This document shows, piece by piece, positions 45,228 to 55,229 of a stretch of DNA of 64,000 nucleotides. Where the stretch lies: assembly GCF_002287175.1 (NCBI RefSeq), contig NZ_LMVM01000033.1:62001-126000 (forward strand). The letters run 5' to 3'. The notes below the pieces were generated by a model. That model was given only the letters and a program-made list of their open reading frames with translations, was not told where the DNA came from and made no database searches. Source of the DNA: Methanobacterium bryantii. Lineage in GTDB: Archaea; Methanobacteriota; Methanobacteria; Methanobacteriales; Methanobacteriaceae. Each line of letters opens with the position of its first letter. Position 1 is the stretch's first letter. Made by a program: the position numbers and the translations under genes.

Positions 45228-46613
45228 ATGAACGTAACAGATCTTACGGTTAAAAATGATTACTGCATTGGTTGTGGAGTCTGTGCAGGTGTATGTCCAT
45301 CAAACAATCTCTATATAGATTGGTCACCTCGAGGGGAGCTAATTCCCCATACAAATAATCTTTGTAATGATAAATGCTCTATTTGTCTTGATATTTGCCC
45401 ATTTAACAATCACAAAATTAATCAAGACGCTATTACTAATTCATTGTTTTCTAAAACCCGTAATATAAAATATAATGAGTATACAGGCTACTATCTAAAT
45501 TGTTATGTTGGTTTTAGAAAAGATACTGTAAAAAGATTAAAAAGTGCTTCAGGAGGGTTAGCTACTTCATTTTTAGCTTCATTAATTAAGGAAAATATTG
45601 TAGATAGAATTATTGCAGTTGGGATCTCTGAAGATAATAACAGGATGTTTAATTTTAAAATTTTAAATAATTCTAATGAAGTATATTCTTGCGCAGGATC
45701 TGCTTATTATCCTGTTGAAATTTCAAGGATTTTAAAGGAGATTATTAAAGAAAAAGAAGAATTTGAATATGCAGTTATCGCATTACCCTGTGTAGCTTAT
45801 GCTTTAAGGTTGGCAATAGATAAAATACCCAAACTTAAAAAGAAAATCAAAATTATTGCATCATTAACGTGCGGACAGCTTCAAAACCGTTTTTGCACAG
45901 AATTATTATCATTAGAATCTGGAATTAAAGTTAATGAACTTGCAAAAATGAATTTCAGACAGAAATCAGAAAATAATTCTGCCATCAATTATATGCAAGT
46001 TGCTACTGATAAAAATGGAAATGAAGGTATTCCTCAAGCTAATCAAGAATTACCATCCCATTTATGGCATTATCAATACTTCAAGCAGAATGCATGTAAT
46101 TTTTGTGATGATATATTTGGAGAAGTTGCAGATGTTACTTTTATGGATGCATGGCTTCCTGAATATATAGATAATTACAGAGGGACCTCTTTGATTATAT
46201 CTCGGACTCCTCTTGCCCTTAAATTATTAGAAAATTCCCATGAATATAATTTAAAAGAAATATCTGTTAACAGCGTAATTGAAAGTCAAATGGGACTTAT
46301 TCAGAAAAAAAGAACGCTTTTAAAGGGCAAACTTTATAAAAGCGAAAGTTCCAATTCATTTTATCCAGAAAAAAGAGTAAAACCCGATTTTAACGTATAT
46401 AATGAAAACAGGGAATTTATAGATTTAACAACTGAAATACAAGATTTAAGTAAAGAATTATGGCCCAAATATCGTTTAGATAAATCAACTGCAGAATTCT
46501 GGAACGAATTAAAACCTTTAGAGTCAAAAATCGCGAAATACGAAAGAAAAATAAGGATAAAAAATTTGATGACAAAACCTAAAAAATTTTTTAAAAAAAT
46601 TAGCGGAAGTTAA
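45228..46613 (+). CDS. FrhB/FdhB-like iron-sulfur protein (coenzyme F420 hydrogenase beta-subunit family)
   Basis: A 461-residue protein from the ATG chosen here, which has GGTG 5 bp upstream; the frame is open to 45180. Two 4Fe-4S motifs stand at the N-terminus (CIGCGVCAGVCP and CNDKCSICLDICP), then FrhB-type blocks SASGGLATSFLASL, ALPCVAYALRL and a third cysteine group NACNFCDDIFGEVADVTFMDAW. The family includes F420-reducing subunits, but versions beside polysaccharide pyruvyl transferases are a known group in bacterial and archaeal glycan clusters whose reaction is not settled. A reductive step on a glycan precursor is plausible. Confidence 0.85.
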   Translation: MNVTDLTVKNDYCIGCGVCAGVCPSNNLYIDWSPRGELIPHTNNLCNDKCSICLDICPFNNHKINQDAITNSLFSKTRNIKYNEYTGYYLNCYVGFRKDTVKRLKSASGGLATSFLASLIKENIVDRIIAVGISEDNNRMFNFKILNNSNEVYSCAGSAYYPVEISRILKEIIKEKEEFEYAVIALPCVAYALRLAIDKIPKLKKKIKIIASLTCGQLQNRFCTELLSLESGIKVNELAKMNFRQKSENNSAINYMQVATDKNGNEGIPQANQELPSHLWHYQYFKQNACNFCDDIFGEVADVTFMDAWLPEYIDNYRGTSLIISRTPLALKLLENSHEYNLKEISVNSVIESQMGLIQKKRTLLKGKLYKSESSNSFYPEKRVKPDFNVYNENREFIDLTTEIQDLSKELWPKYRLDKSTAEFWNELKPLESKIAKYERKIRIKNLMTKPKKFFKKISGS

Positions 46614-46617
46614 TCTC

Positions 46618-47841
46618 ATGACTAAAGATAATTATACAATTGGACTCTATGGAATTGCCGGAGTTTATAATTACGGCTGTGAAGCCATTATACGCGGAAC
46701 AGAAATGATAATTCACAAAAAATGGCCGGATGCACATATTAAATATGCTTCTTCACGCCCAGATGATGATAAAAAGAGACTTGATGGATGTAATGTTGAA
46801 ATAGTACCTCGGAAACTTTTTCCAAGATCATCCATCCCTGGAATAAATAGAATGTTAGCTACAGTTACAGGATTACACCTTAAAACACCATATAGGGAGG
46901 ATCTAGATTGGTTAAAAGGTTGTGATATGATATTTTCAATTGGAGGTGATCTATATACACTTCACCCCCATCATAAAGATCATAAAATAAAAAGATATTA
47001 TAATCCCCTTATCCATTTTGGTGATATCGTAAAATCAAAAGGAATGCCACTTGTAATATGGGGAGCATCTGTCGGACCATTTGAAGGGTGGCCCAAAACA
47101 AAAAAGTATTTTATAAAACACTTGCAGGAAGTTGATTTGATTACATCCCGAGAGCATATAACTACCAATTATCTAAAAGGTAATGGTTTAAATAATGTTA
47201 TTGAATGTGCTGATCCTGCTTATCTGGTTCCATCACCAAAAATAAAAGAAAATAGTAACGAAAAAATAACTATTGGAATAAATTTAAGTCCACTTTCATC
47301 ATTTTTCTCATTTCAACCCGAACAAAAAAATGAAATCATTGAAAAGCAAGCAAAAATAATAGAATTATTAATTAAAAAATTCAATGCAAATATAATTTTA
47401 ATTCCCCATGTAGTATGTACTTTTAATGAAAATGACGATGATTTACACTATTTAAAACATGTGAAATCAAAAATTTCTGAAAATTTAAGGAACAACGTTG
47501 ATCTCATAACTGATGATATTGGTTTTATAAAGACAAAAGAAGTTTTATCCGAGTGTGATGTCGTAATAGCTGCAAGAATGCACTGTGCTATAAATTCATT
47601 AGCTTCAGGTATCCCTACTATCTTTTTAGCTTATAGTCAAAAAGCTTTTGGAATGGCTGAATATGTTTATGGGAACACAAATATGGTTATTCCATTAAAT
47701 GAGTTTATGAACTCTGAAAAGACAATTAATTTGATAGAATATATAATTGAAAAAGATATCAATAAATTTATCAATAAAAGAATGGTAAATATTAAAAATG
47801 AAGCATATATTCCCCTTAATTATATTGAAAACTTATTTTAG
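46618..47841 (+). CDS. Polysaccharide pyruvyl transferase family protein
   Basis: A 407-residue protein of the PF04230 family: IAGVYNYGCEAIIRGTEMI at the start, IFSIGGDLYT near 102, WGASVGPFEG near 140, DPAYLVP near 200, and AARMHCAINSLASGIPTI near 318 with YSQKAFGMAEY. It would put a pyruvate ketal from PEP on a sugar of the glycan. It starts 4 bp after the FrhB-like gene, the usual pairing; the ribosome site is weak (GGAAG). Confidence 0.85.
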   Translation: MTKDNYTIGLYGIAGVYNYGCEAIIRGTEMIIHKKWPDAHIKYASSRPDDDKKRLDGCNVEIVPRKLFPRSSIPGINRMLATVTGLHLKTPYREDLDWLKGCDMIFSIGGDLYTLHPHHKDHKIKRYYNPLIHFGDIVKSKGMPLVIWGASVGPFEGWPKTKKYFIKHLQEVDLITSREHITTNYLKGNGLNNVIECADPAYLVPSPKIKENSNEKITIGINLSPLSSFFSFQPEQKNEIIEKQAKIIELLIKKFNANIILIPHVVCTFNENDDDLHYLKHVKSKISENLRNNVDLITDDIGFIKTKEVLSECDVVIAARMHCAINSLASGIPTIFLAYSQKAFGMAEYVYGNTNMVIPLNEFMNSEKTINLIEYIIEKDINKFINKRMVNIKNEAYIPLNYIENLF

Positions 47842-47907
47842 TCAAACTATAAATTGTAATGAGTTAAATAATCTATAAATGTTTTATCATATCAATAGGA
47901 GAATAAT

Positions 47908-49026
47908 ATGAAGATACTCAGTGTTTGTACATCTATTCCGGGAAATAATTCAATGTGGTTACGCATATCTAAAATCGGAGAGATATTAGAATCTAAAGGT
48001 CATGATGTTCATTTTGTCCATTATATTAGAAAAAGATCTTATAATGAAATAAAAAATCGTGATAATTTAAAAAATCATTCATTCATAGTAGTATCTCCTT
48101 TAACAGTTCACATTACACATCTTAAAATTTTAATAAATGGCAATTATGACATAGTTTATGGAAACACCGCATCCAGTGCTTTTATTTCTTTACTTGGGAA
48201 ATTAACTAAAGTGCCCATTTTATTTGATATGCACGGAGATATAGTAGAAGAATTTTTAATAGAGAACAAGTTTTCACTACTTTCCTCATTTATACCTAAA
48301 TTAATCTATAAGAAACTCATTAACTCCATTTCATTACGTTTATCTAACCATATAATAACAGTTTCAAATAAAATGATTAATAATTTGAACTCAACTAAAG
48401 GTATACCCTTAGAAAAAATGTCTTATATTACAAATGGGATTGATTTAGATCTCTTTAAACCATCAAAAAACAAAAATTTGGATTTAAAAAAGACATTAAA
48501 AATTGAAAATAAGTTTATTTTTGGATATATTGGCGCTTTAGATAAATGGCAAGGAATAGACCGTTTTATAGATGCTGCAGGAGAGATTAATGATAAAAAT
48601 GTAGTATTTCTTATCGTTGGATGGGAAAAATCAGAAAGAAAAAATAATATTGTTTATGTTCCAAAAGTACCCTATTCTCAAATTACAGATTATTATTCAA
48701 TTTGTGATGTTCTAACTCTTCCTAGACCACACCACATCTCGACTGAAGTTGCAGCACCAACAAAATTTGCAGAATATACTGCAATGGGAAAACCAGTCCT
48801 CACAACTAATGTTGGAGACGCCGCAAATCTTGTTAAGAAATATGAATGTGGAATTGTCACAAAAGGGGATTCTCCTAAAAATATTGTTGATGGAATCAAT
48901 GAATTTCTGAATTTATCCAAAAAACAGTCAGATATAATGAGTAAAAATTCAAGGGAATTAGCTGAAAAAGAATTTGATTTGAAAAAAATTGCAATTAAAT
49001 TGGATAATATTTTAAATAAAATATGA
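47908..49026 (+). CDS. GT4 family glycosyltransferase
   Basis: A 372-residue GT-B enzyme: MKILSVCTSIPGNNSMWLR, FDMHGDIVEE near 110, ITNGIDLDLFKP near 178, FGYIGALDKWQGI near 205 and a donor site with PTKFAEYTAMGKPVLTTNVGD near 292. Ribosome site AGGAG. Last gene of the operon that begins with the flippase at 43711; it converges with a minus-strand unit. Confidence 0.85.
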   Translation: MKILSVCTSIPGNNSMWLRISKIGEILESKGHDVHFVHYIRKRSYNEIKNRDNLKNHSFIVVSPLTVHITHLKILINGNYDIVYGNTASSAFISLLGKLTKVPILFDMHGDIVEEFLIENKFSLLSSFIPKLIYKKLINSISLRLSNHIITVSNKMINNLNSTKGIPLEKMSYITNGIDLDLFKPSKNKNLDLKKTLKIENKFIFGYIGALDKWQGIDRFIDAAGEINDKNVVFLIVGWEKSERKNNIVYVPKVPYSQITDYYSICDVLTLPRPHHISTEVAAPTKFAEYTAMGKPVLTTNVGDAANLVKKYECGIVTKGDSPKNIVDGINEFLNLSKKQSDIMSKNSRELAEKEFDLKKIAIKLDNILNKI

Positions 49027-49082
49027 ACTTAAAAATAAAAATTTCCTAAAATATTTTCATTGATTATAATTATAAAATATAA

Positions 49083-49646
49083 TCAATGAATTGTTTTCAC
49101 TATTCTTTCTATAGTTTTATCCATGTAATTTCGATGTTCATTAAAATATTGCATTGATCCACTAGTATCACAAATATCCATAAATATCTGATAATATTTA
49201 CCATTTTTCTCAAAGAAATAATATTTAATAGTTTCAGTATTATCAATTCTACCTAATAATATTGTTTTTACCGTCACATTTTCTATAGTTAGGGCTCCAT
49301 TAGATATAACATGCCATTTGGCTGCTTTATTACTTGTAGAAGTGTAAGTATCATTATATTTATTTTTATCCATATACTGAGAAACTCCCATTAAAGCAGC
49401 TTGTGCATTAGAAAATCTATTTGAACCAAAAAGTGCAGAATTTGAAAAATTAGATACTGACTTTTGATACCATCCTGATTCTAATTCGAATTCAGAATTA
49501 CCTACTATACCATGACCGGGTTTAATATTTTTCAAATCGTCTTTAGAATAAAATTTTGGAGTAGCATGAGAATTATAAAGCATATATCCAGATATAATAA
49601 AAATTAGAAGTAATCCTAAAATGGTTATATGGCGTTTTGAGATCAT
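49083..49646 (-). CDS. Exported or N-anchored hypothetical protein
   Basis: A 187-residue protein with one N-terminal hydrophobic segment (about residues 8-25) and an outside domain with IVGNSEFELESGWY, NGALTIENVTVKTILLG and KYYFFEKNGKYYQIF. Methanobacteria have many such small exported proteins that I cannot place in a family. Ribosome site AGGGAAA. It is separate from the convergent GT4 by 56 bp and from the next minus-strand gene by 92 bp. Confidence 0.65.
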   Translation of the reverse strand: MISKRHITILGLLLIFIISGYMLYNSHATPKFYSKDDLKNIKPGHGIVGNSEFELESGWYQKSVSNFSNSALFGSNRFSNAQAALMGVSQYMDKNKYNDTYTSTSNKAAKWHVISNGALTIENVTVKTILLGRIDNTETIKYYFFEKNGKYYQIFMDICDTSGSMQYFNEHRNYMDKTIERIVKTIH

Positions 49647-49738
49647 GTATTTCCCTTTTAAGTATATAGTTTAATTCTTAGTTTAACCAATGAAATGCAT
49701 ATTTTAATAGGCATCTAAAAATGTCCACAGATACATTA

Positions 49739-50878
49739 TTATTGATTTTTTGGTTTCTTTTTACACATTAAAATATTTTTCCATCTTTTCTTTGCATTAT
49801 TTAGCGTATATTTACTTTTAAAAACACTTAAAGCATTATTAGTTATTTCTTCTAAATCAGGATAATTAATTGCTTTTTTTATATTTTTAGCTATGTCTTC
49901 AGCGGAATTATTTTCCATTATAAAACCTGTCTCACAGTTTTTTATTATATCTGGAATTCCACCCATACATGTTGACAAAACAGGAGTTCCACATGCTATT
50001 GATTCTAAAATTATTGTTGGTAATCCTTCAGCATGTTTTGTTGGTAAAACAATTAATTTAAGTTGGTTCAAATAATAATGAAGATTTTCGTTTGGAACCC
50101 ATTCCATAAATTCTACATTATCTAAATTATCTTCATGAATTTTCAGTTTTACATCATTTTTTAATTTACCATCGCCAATAACTAAAAATTTCAATTTTTC
50201 ATGCGGATTTAGTAATTTAATTGCATCTAAAAATTCTAAAACACCTTTTTCATATGAAAGACGGCCTATAAATCCTATTTTATCTCTTTCGCCAATATCT
50301 TTAAATCTATAAAATTTAGCAGTATCAATAAATCTTGCTCCTTCTTCACTAATTTTATCAGAATATTTTTCTAAATTTAAATCAGTTATTATTGAGAAAG
50401 ACTCGGGAGAAATGCAATCTAATAAATTGAAAAGGATCTTATCTTGTAAACCTAAAGCTCTTGCGCTTAAAAAATTCGGTTTACTTCTAGTTAAAACCTC
50501 AATTGTTCTCATCTTTAAGATTTTAGAAACTAGAAGAGGAATTAAATAATAGGGATATGCCATATAAAAAATAGCAACATCTATCTCATCTCTTAATTTT
50601 ATTAACATTATACTCTGTTTAATTTGTACAATTAAACATTTTATTATCCATAAAATTGCTGAATAAAATTTAGGTTGAACGTCATTTAGCAAATGCATTT
50701 CTATTTTTATATCTTTTAATAAAACATTATCTGATTCGAATGAAATCTTTTTAGTATTTCCATTTATTACATAAATAGTTTCACATAATTCATTGACTAT
50801 TTTTAGTACGTCTGAAATAAAAGTATAAGGGCCATTTGAATGCCAAGGAAATGAGATTATTGCAATTTTTGGTTTCAT
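49739..50878 (-). CDS. GT4 family glycosyltransferase
   Basis: A 379-residue GT-B enzyme: ISFPWHSNGPYTFISD near the start, LTRSKPNFLSARALG near 140, IGFIGRLSYEKGVLEFLDAI near 203 and the donor motif AEGLPTIILESIACGTPVLST near 283. This is a well-conserved GT1/GT4 domain. Ribosome site GTGATT. The upstream 409 bp without a gene suggests its own promoter. Confidence 0.85.
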   Translation of the reverse strand: MKPKIAIISFPWHSNGPYTFISDVLKIVNELCETIYVINGNTKKISFESDNVLLKDIKIEMHLLNDVQPKFYSAILWIIKCLIVQIKQSIMLIKLRDEIDVAIFYMAYPYYLIPLLVSKILKMRTIEVLTRSKPNFLSARALGLQDKILFNLLDCISPESFSIITDLNLEKYSDKISEEGARFIDTAKFYRFKDIGERDKIGFIGRLSYEKGVLEFLDAIKLLNPHEKLKFLVIGDGKLKNDVKLKIHEDNLDNVEFMEWVPNENLHYYLNQLKLIVLPTKHAEGLPTIILESIACGTPVLSTCMGGIPDIIKNCETGFIMENNSAEDIAKNIKKAINYPDLEEITNNALSVFKSKYTLNNAKKRWKNILMCKKKPKNQ

Positions 50879-51287
50879 TTAATCACAAAATTTATTTTTT
50901 ATTTCAAGTTTTTATAGTAAATTTCTGATATTTAAAATTCAGAAGAGAATCTATTAAATTTATTTTTCTTCTCGTATTTATAGTCATTATGCTATTATAG
51001 TATCATATCTTTTTCATGTTCTCTTGAGACTACTCTATAATTTATCTTATTTTACTCCATCTATAACATCTGAAATCAAATATTCAATACAATACATCAT
51101 AAAACATCATTTAATACCAAATTTTTTGTTAACATATATGAATACAATAATTATAGACTTTTTAATTATATCTTAATTACAATTGTTTAAGCATTTTGCA
51201 GTTTTTAGAACTTTTCTTTAAAGATTCATTACTCTATTTCCTCTTGGATATAATTTAATCAACTATAAGATTCAATATCAAAAATAA
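50879..51287. other. AT-rich intergenic region
   Basis: No gene or clear structure. It carries the promoter side of the GT4 gene and the 3' end of the next minus-strand operon. Confidence 0.45.
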
Positions 51288-53036
51288 TTATCCATTAGCT
51301 CCCTCTATCAAATAGATATCATCTTCCCCATTAGAGTATATAGTTATTATATATGGATCAATTCCAATTTTATTGATAGTATCCTCTTTTAAATCAGGAT
51401 CCGCCCAAGGTTTTATAAGAGAACTTTGGTTTAAATTAGCGTTGTCCATTATCATATTTTGCCTGCTCTTTCCACATAGGAATATTATATTTTCAGGGAA
51501 TAACTCTGCCAAACTGGTATGGTTATAATAATTAAAACCTTTACCTTTTATATTATCAAAATTTATTTTTCCATTAACTGGAACTGCTAGATACAATGTT
51601 TTAGTGTATGTATCATAATTTGTTTTCCAAGTAATAGCCGATGCATCAGAATATGTGAAATGCCAATTTGGTTGGTCTATCCAAGGAGATCGATAAATAC
51701 CTAATACACTTACTGTAAATGAAGACGAAATAATAATAAATATAATTAAGAATGCCAGCTTCTTTTTATTAAAATTCTTCAAAATCAAAAATAATAGAAA
51801 TGAAACCAGTACAGGGATCGCCCAAACTGCTATATTTGAGCCCAAAAGCCGCCCAATAGATGTATTTCCTTGAGTTAAAAAAGTCATGAAATATGTAACT
51901 AATGAAGTAATAAATAATCCAGACAAAATTATCATTTTATTTAGATATTTATCCCCTTTTTTGTATTTCCAAAGGATTAAAATAATTGCAATTAATGCTA
52001 TGGACATGTAAATCAGCTGTGAACCATAACATTTTAAAAACAGCAGCATTGTATCTAAAAGGCTCATAGAGTGTGTAAATGATAATTCATTAGTTCTAGG
52101 TACGCTGCTAACCTCTCCAAATAGCCATGAATTTATTTTTTTGATTCCATTAGCAAACACTGCAAATGAAGACCACCATGCAAAAAACATAACAATTGAA
52201 ACCATTGATTTGTTTATACTGATTGATCCTTTATCCAATACATATCTAATTATTTCTGCTGCAATTAAGCATCCAATAAGTGTTATCTCTACAAAAGGGT
52301 GGAAAAACGGCATTAAAAACAATAATAAAACAATTAGTATGTTATAACTGATTGATTGATCCGATTTGAAAAACAGGTAAAAAAATAAGGGTAAAATTAG
52401 AATTGAAAGACCTTGAGGATATATAACAACATGATAATATGTAAGTAGGAAAGTACTGCTTACAGCTGCCAGTATAACAGCATATCTCTTATTTTTAAAA
52501 ACTTCTTTACCTAAAAAATAAGTAAAAACCATATAAATCATAGAAAAATATGCAGGCAAAAATTTTGTAAATATTTCCACATTTAAACTTGTCAATTGAT
52601 TTAATTCTGCTAACAATATATGAGTTATAGGATAATAATCATCTCCCATGTTTCCACTTTCAGTTATTGCTATAGCAGACTGAAAATGATTCCATGGATC
52701 AGTTGATCCATATGCAAAATACCCTCTCATTAAAGGTTGGGAAAGAATAATAAAGTTATTAAGTAACAACAAAGAAAATGAAAGCCAAAAATAATTATAA
52801 TTTTCATTTTGAGCCTGAAGTATCATGCAGGAAATTAATATCAAATTAGATAATATAATTAGAAACCAGAATAGTGGAGCTGCTGAATAAATTGATATTT
52901 CATAATTAGTTACAGGAAGAGTGCTTTCTAATGATAAAAGAGCAAAAATTGTTAATATTGATGATATTAACAATAATACTTTGATTATGTTTTTATCAAA
53001 GAACCTATTTTTATTTAAGAATACTCTTTCCGTCAA
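51288..53036 (-). CDS. Polytopic membrane protein, probable GT-C type glycosyltransferase
   Basis: A protein of about 582 residues with some 14-15 membrane segments and a C-terminal outside domain. The outside loop YGSTDPWNHFQSAI (near residue 120) has the acidic-histidine look of GT-C catalytic loops, and YYPITHILLAEL follows. The start is unclear: the frame is open to a TTG at 53090, but that would lie within the conserved end of the upstream gene, while a TTG at 53036 has AGGGGAT 8 bp before it. It partners with the AlkP-superfamily gene upstream (26-bp overlap). It resembles the protein at 23362-25620 in plan, not in sequence. Confidence 0.65.
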   Translation of the reverse strand: MTERVFLNKNRFFDKNIIKVLLLISSILTIFALLSLESTLPVTNYEISIYSAAPLFWFLIILSNLILISCMILQAQNENYNYFWLSFSLLLLNNFIILSQPLMRGYFAYGSTDPWNHFQSAIAITESGNMGDDYYPITHILLAELNQLTSLNVEIFTKFLPAYFSMIYMVFTYFLGKEVFKNKRYAVILAAVSSTFLLTYYHVVIYPQGLSILILPLFFYLFFKSDQSISYNILIVLLLFLMPFFHPFVEITLIGCLIAAEIIRYVLDKGSISINKSMVSIVMFFAWWSSFAVFANGIKKINSWLFGEVSSVPRTNELSFTHSMSLLDTMLLFLKCYGSQLIYMSIALIAIILILWKYKKGDKYLNKMIILSGLFITSLVTYFMTFLTQGNTSIGRLLGSNIAVWAIPVLVSFLLFLILKNFNKKKLAFLIIFIIISSSFTVSVLGIYRSPWIDQPNWHFTYSDASAITWKTNYDTYTKTLYLAVPVNGKINFDNIKGKGFNYYNHTSLAELFPENIIFLCGKSRQNMIMDNANLNQSSLIKPWADPDLKEDTINKIGIDPYIITIYSNGEDDIYLIEGANG

Positions 53037-54519
53037 AGTGGGATCCCCTTGAAATACTGAAATAATCCAATATAGTAGGTGCAATATCAATTAAATTTAT
53101 TTTCCTGTCCTGTATATCTCGATTAATGTTGTTAATTAGAAGAACTGCATCTTTTCCATGTCCTCCTGAAGCCACTTTATGATCATAGGCATTACCAAAA
53201 ATATCGGAATGTAAATCCCATCCAACTCCATAATCATTTTTTAATTCAAATACTATATCTGGGAATATACTTTCGCTAAATTCTCCATTTAACATTTCTT
53301 CCCTTCTTTTTATGAAGTTCAATAGTTTTTCGTTTCCATCAGGAGTTTTTAATTGGGATAAATCGTTAATTATAGTATTTGCAACATTTTCATATTCATT
53401 ATCTGACACTAAGTCTCTGTTAATCTCAATACCTCCGTATGAATAAGATTTAATACCTGCAAAATTAGAAAGTGATACTAAACTATTATCTTTATCAATA
53501 GATCCAGAAGAGGAATATACAGATTTACTCATTTGAGTGAGTCTTGGATTTTTAACTATCATTTTAATTAACAAGTGTTCTATATTTAATTTATTTGCAA
53601 TATTTAAAACATTTTCTCTAACTACATTCATTAATGCCCTATTTTTGCTTTTAGATTTTAAATATCCCTTTTTTCTTAAATACTCATTAATATTAAATGA
53701 TTTAATTGGCCTTATCTTATGTCCGTGATCACTCATCACCATTAAAGCAATTTCCGGGCGTTTTTCCATAATTTCACCAATGAAATCATCAAATAACTTG
53801 TAGTAATCCAGAATAATCATGTTCAAATCTGTTTTACCAGGATAAGTCGGGTCTTTTTCATCAAAAAATCTCCAAAACCTGTGCTGAATAATATCCAGAA
53901 GAGAAAAGTAAATATAAAATAAATCCCAATCCTGATTTTCAAAAATATTCATTCCAATGTTTTGCTCTGTTTTAACCACTTCTTTACCAATTTGTGACCA
54001 TTTTTCCAAATTACTTTGCCCGGGGAATCCTCCCCATAAGCTTTTAAGCTTATCAGGAATATCGTATTTGTTTTTAATATTTTCTGGAAAAGTGCCGATG
54101 TCAATTTCAGTTTCAAGCCAGTTAATTCTCTTATCAAATGGGGATTTACTGATCATAAGCCCATTTATTTCCCATGGAGGATACATTAACATAGGATAAA
54201 CTATAGCAGATTTATAACCTTCTAAACTACCGTAATCCCAGAAAGTTTTTCCTTTAATTCTATTTATATCAATTTTATTTAAATCACTTAAATTAGGGTC
54301 AAATATATCATAAACATACATCACTCCATGATTTTCAGGTTTAAGTCCTGTATAAATGCTTCCCCATGCAGGAATAGTATCTACAGGAAATATAGACTCA
54401 GAAAATAATGTAGGACTCCTATCAATAATTTTAGAAAAATTTGGTAACTCCTCTTTATACTTTAACAGGATATGAGGGTCTAATGAATCAATACCTACAA
54501 TTGCCATCTTTTTTTTCAT
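53011..54519 (-). CDS. Type I phosphodiesterase/nucleotide pyrophosphatase (AlkP superfamily)
   Basis: A 502-residue soluble hydrolase: MAIVGIDSLDPH carries the first metal Asp, VDTIPAWGSIYTGLKPENHG the catalytic Thr, LDIIQHRFW and VMSDHGHKI further metal ligands, and ASGGHGKDAVLL near the end the last His. Members split phosphodiesters or phosphoglycans. The ATG at 54519 has AGGTGA at good distance, preferred over a GTG at 54531. It lies between a kinase-like gene and a GT-C-like gene, which suggests work on phosphate-bearing glycans or their lipid carrier. Confidence 0.8.
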   Translation of the reverse strand: MKKKMAIVGIDSLDPHILLKYKEELPNFSKIIDRSPTLFSESIFPVDTIPAWGSIYTGLKPENHGVMYVYDIFDPNLSDLNKIDINRIKGKTFWDYGSLEGYKSAIVYPMLMYPPWEINGLMISKSPFDKRINWLETEIDIGTFPENIKNKYDIPDKLKSLWGGFPGQSNLEKWSQIGKEVVKTEQNIGMNIFENQDWDLFYIYFSLLDIIQHRFWRFFDEKDPTYPGKTDLNMIILDYYKLFDDFIGEIMEKRPEIALMVMSDHGHKIRPIKSFNINEYLRKKGYLKSKSKNRALMNVVRENVLNIANKLNIEHLLIKMIVKNPRLTQMSKSVYSSSGSIDKDNSLVSLSNFAGIKSYSYGGIEINRDLVSDNEYENVANTIINDLSQLKTPDGNEKLLNFIKRREEMLNGEFSESIFPDIVFELKNDYGVGWDLHSDIFGNAYDHKVASGGHGKDAVLLINNINRDIQDRKINLIDIAPTILDYFSISRGSHFDGKSILK

Positions 54520-54520
54520 T

Positions 54521-55213
54521 TTAAACTTCACCTATGTTATTCAATGTAATTTTCATGATTTTTGACTTTACATAATCAAGTTCTTTTGTATTATCTATTT
54601 TAATAGTTTTTCTAGGACTTAGTAGAGAATAGATTTTATCATATTTAGCTTTTATTAATTCCGCATTCTTAATAGATTTTATTTCATCTTCTTTTCTTAG
54701 ATAAGTTATTTCTGGAGGTACTTCAATTACAAATGTAATATCAGGATCCGGGAATAACCTTTTAAACAATTTGTATACATTCAATTTAGTTTTCTTGCTA
54801 AAATCAAACTCTTCAGATAAAGCTAAAATTACGTCATAATAATATCGGTCAAAAATCAATATTTTATTTTTATTACTGATATAAGGGATCCATGTCTTCT
54901 TAATACCAAAAATAATATAGTCTAACAATACAATTTGCGGGTAAATCGTTTTATATAGTTTATTTTTCAGATTATCTTTGTTATTTATTTTTTTATGATA
55001 ATCTGTGGCTTTTGAACTTGAATTTGGCGAATTTCCGATTTTTCTGATTAATTTTCTTATTATAGAATTTTCTGCCTCTAACCACCAAGTATATGAAACA
55101 TTATAACTCTTTTCTATTTCGTTGAATAAGTAATTAGAAAGCGTGCTTTTTCCAGAACCATCAACGCCTAAAAAACATATTATGGTAATTTTCTTCATTG
55201 TTTCACTTTTCAT
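54521..55213 (-). CDS. Thymidylate-kinase-like P-loop protein
   Basis: A protein of about 230 residues with the P-loop FLGVDGSGKSTLSNYL, IFDRYYYDVILA near 130 and VPPEITYLRKEDE near 180 (LID-like). It has the fold of dTMP kinases but a longer and different middle (TWWLEAENSI). Versions of this kind occur in glycan clusters, where the phosphorylated substrate is unknown. Start not certain: ATG codons at 55213 and 55198 are possible, the second with a GTGA upstream. It ends one base before the hydrolase start. Confidence 0.75.
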   Translation of the reverse strand: MKSETMKKITIICFLGVDGSGKSTLSNYLFNEIEKSYNVSYTWWLEAENSIIRKLIRKIGNSPNSSSKATDYHKKINNKDNLKNKLYKTIYPQIVLLDYIIFGIKKTWIPYISNKNKILIFDRYYYDVILALSEEFDFSKKTKLNVYKLFKRLFPDPDITFVIEVPPEITYLRKEDEIKSIKNAELIKAKYDKIYSLLSPRKTIKIDNTKELDYVKSKIMKITLNNIGEV

Positions 55214-55229
55214 TAATTTATTCAAAAGT

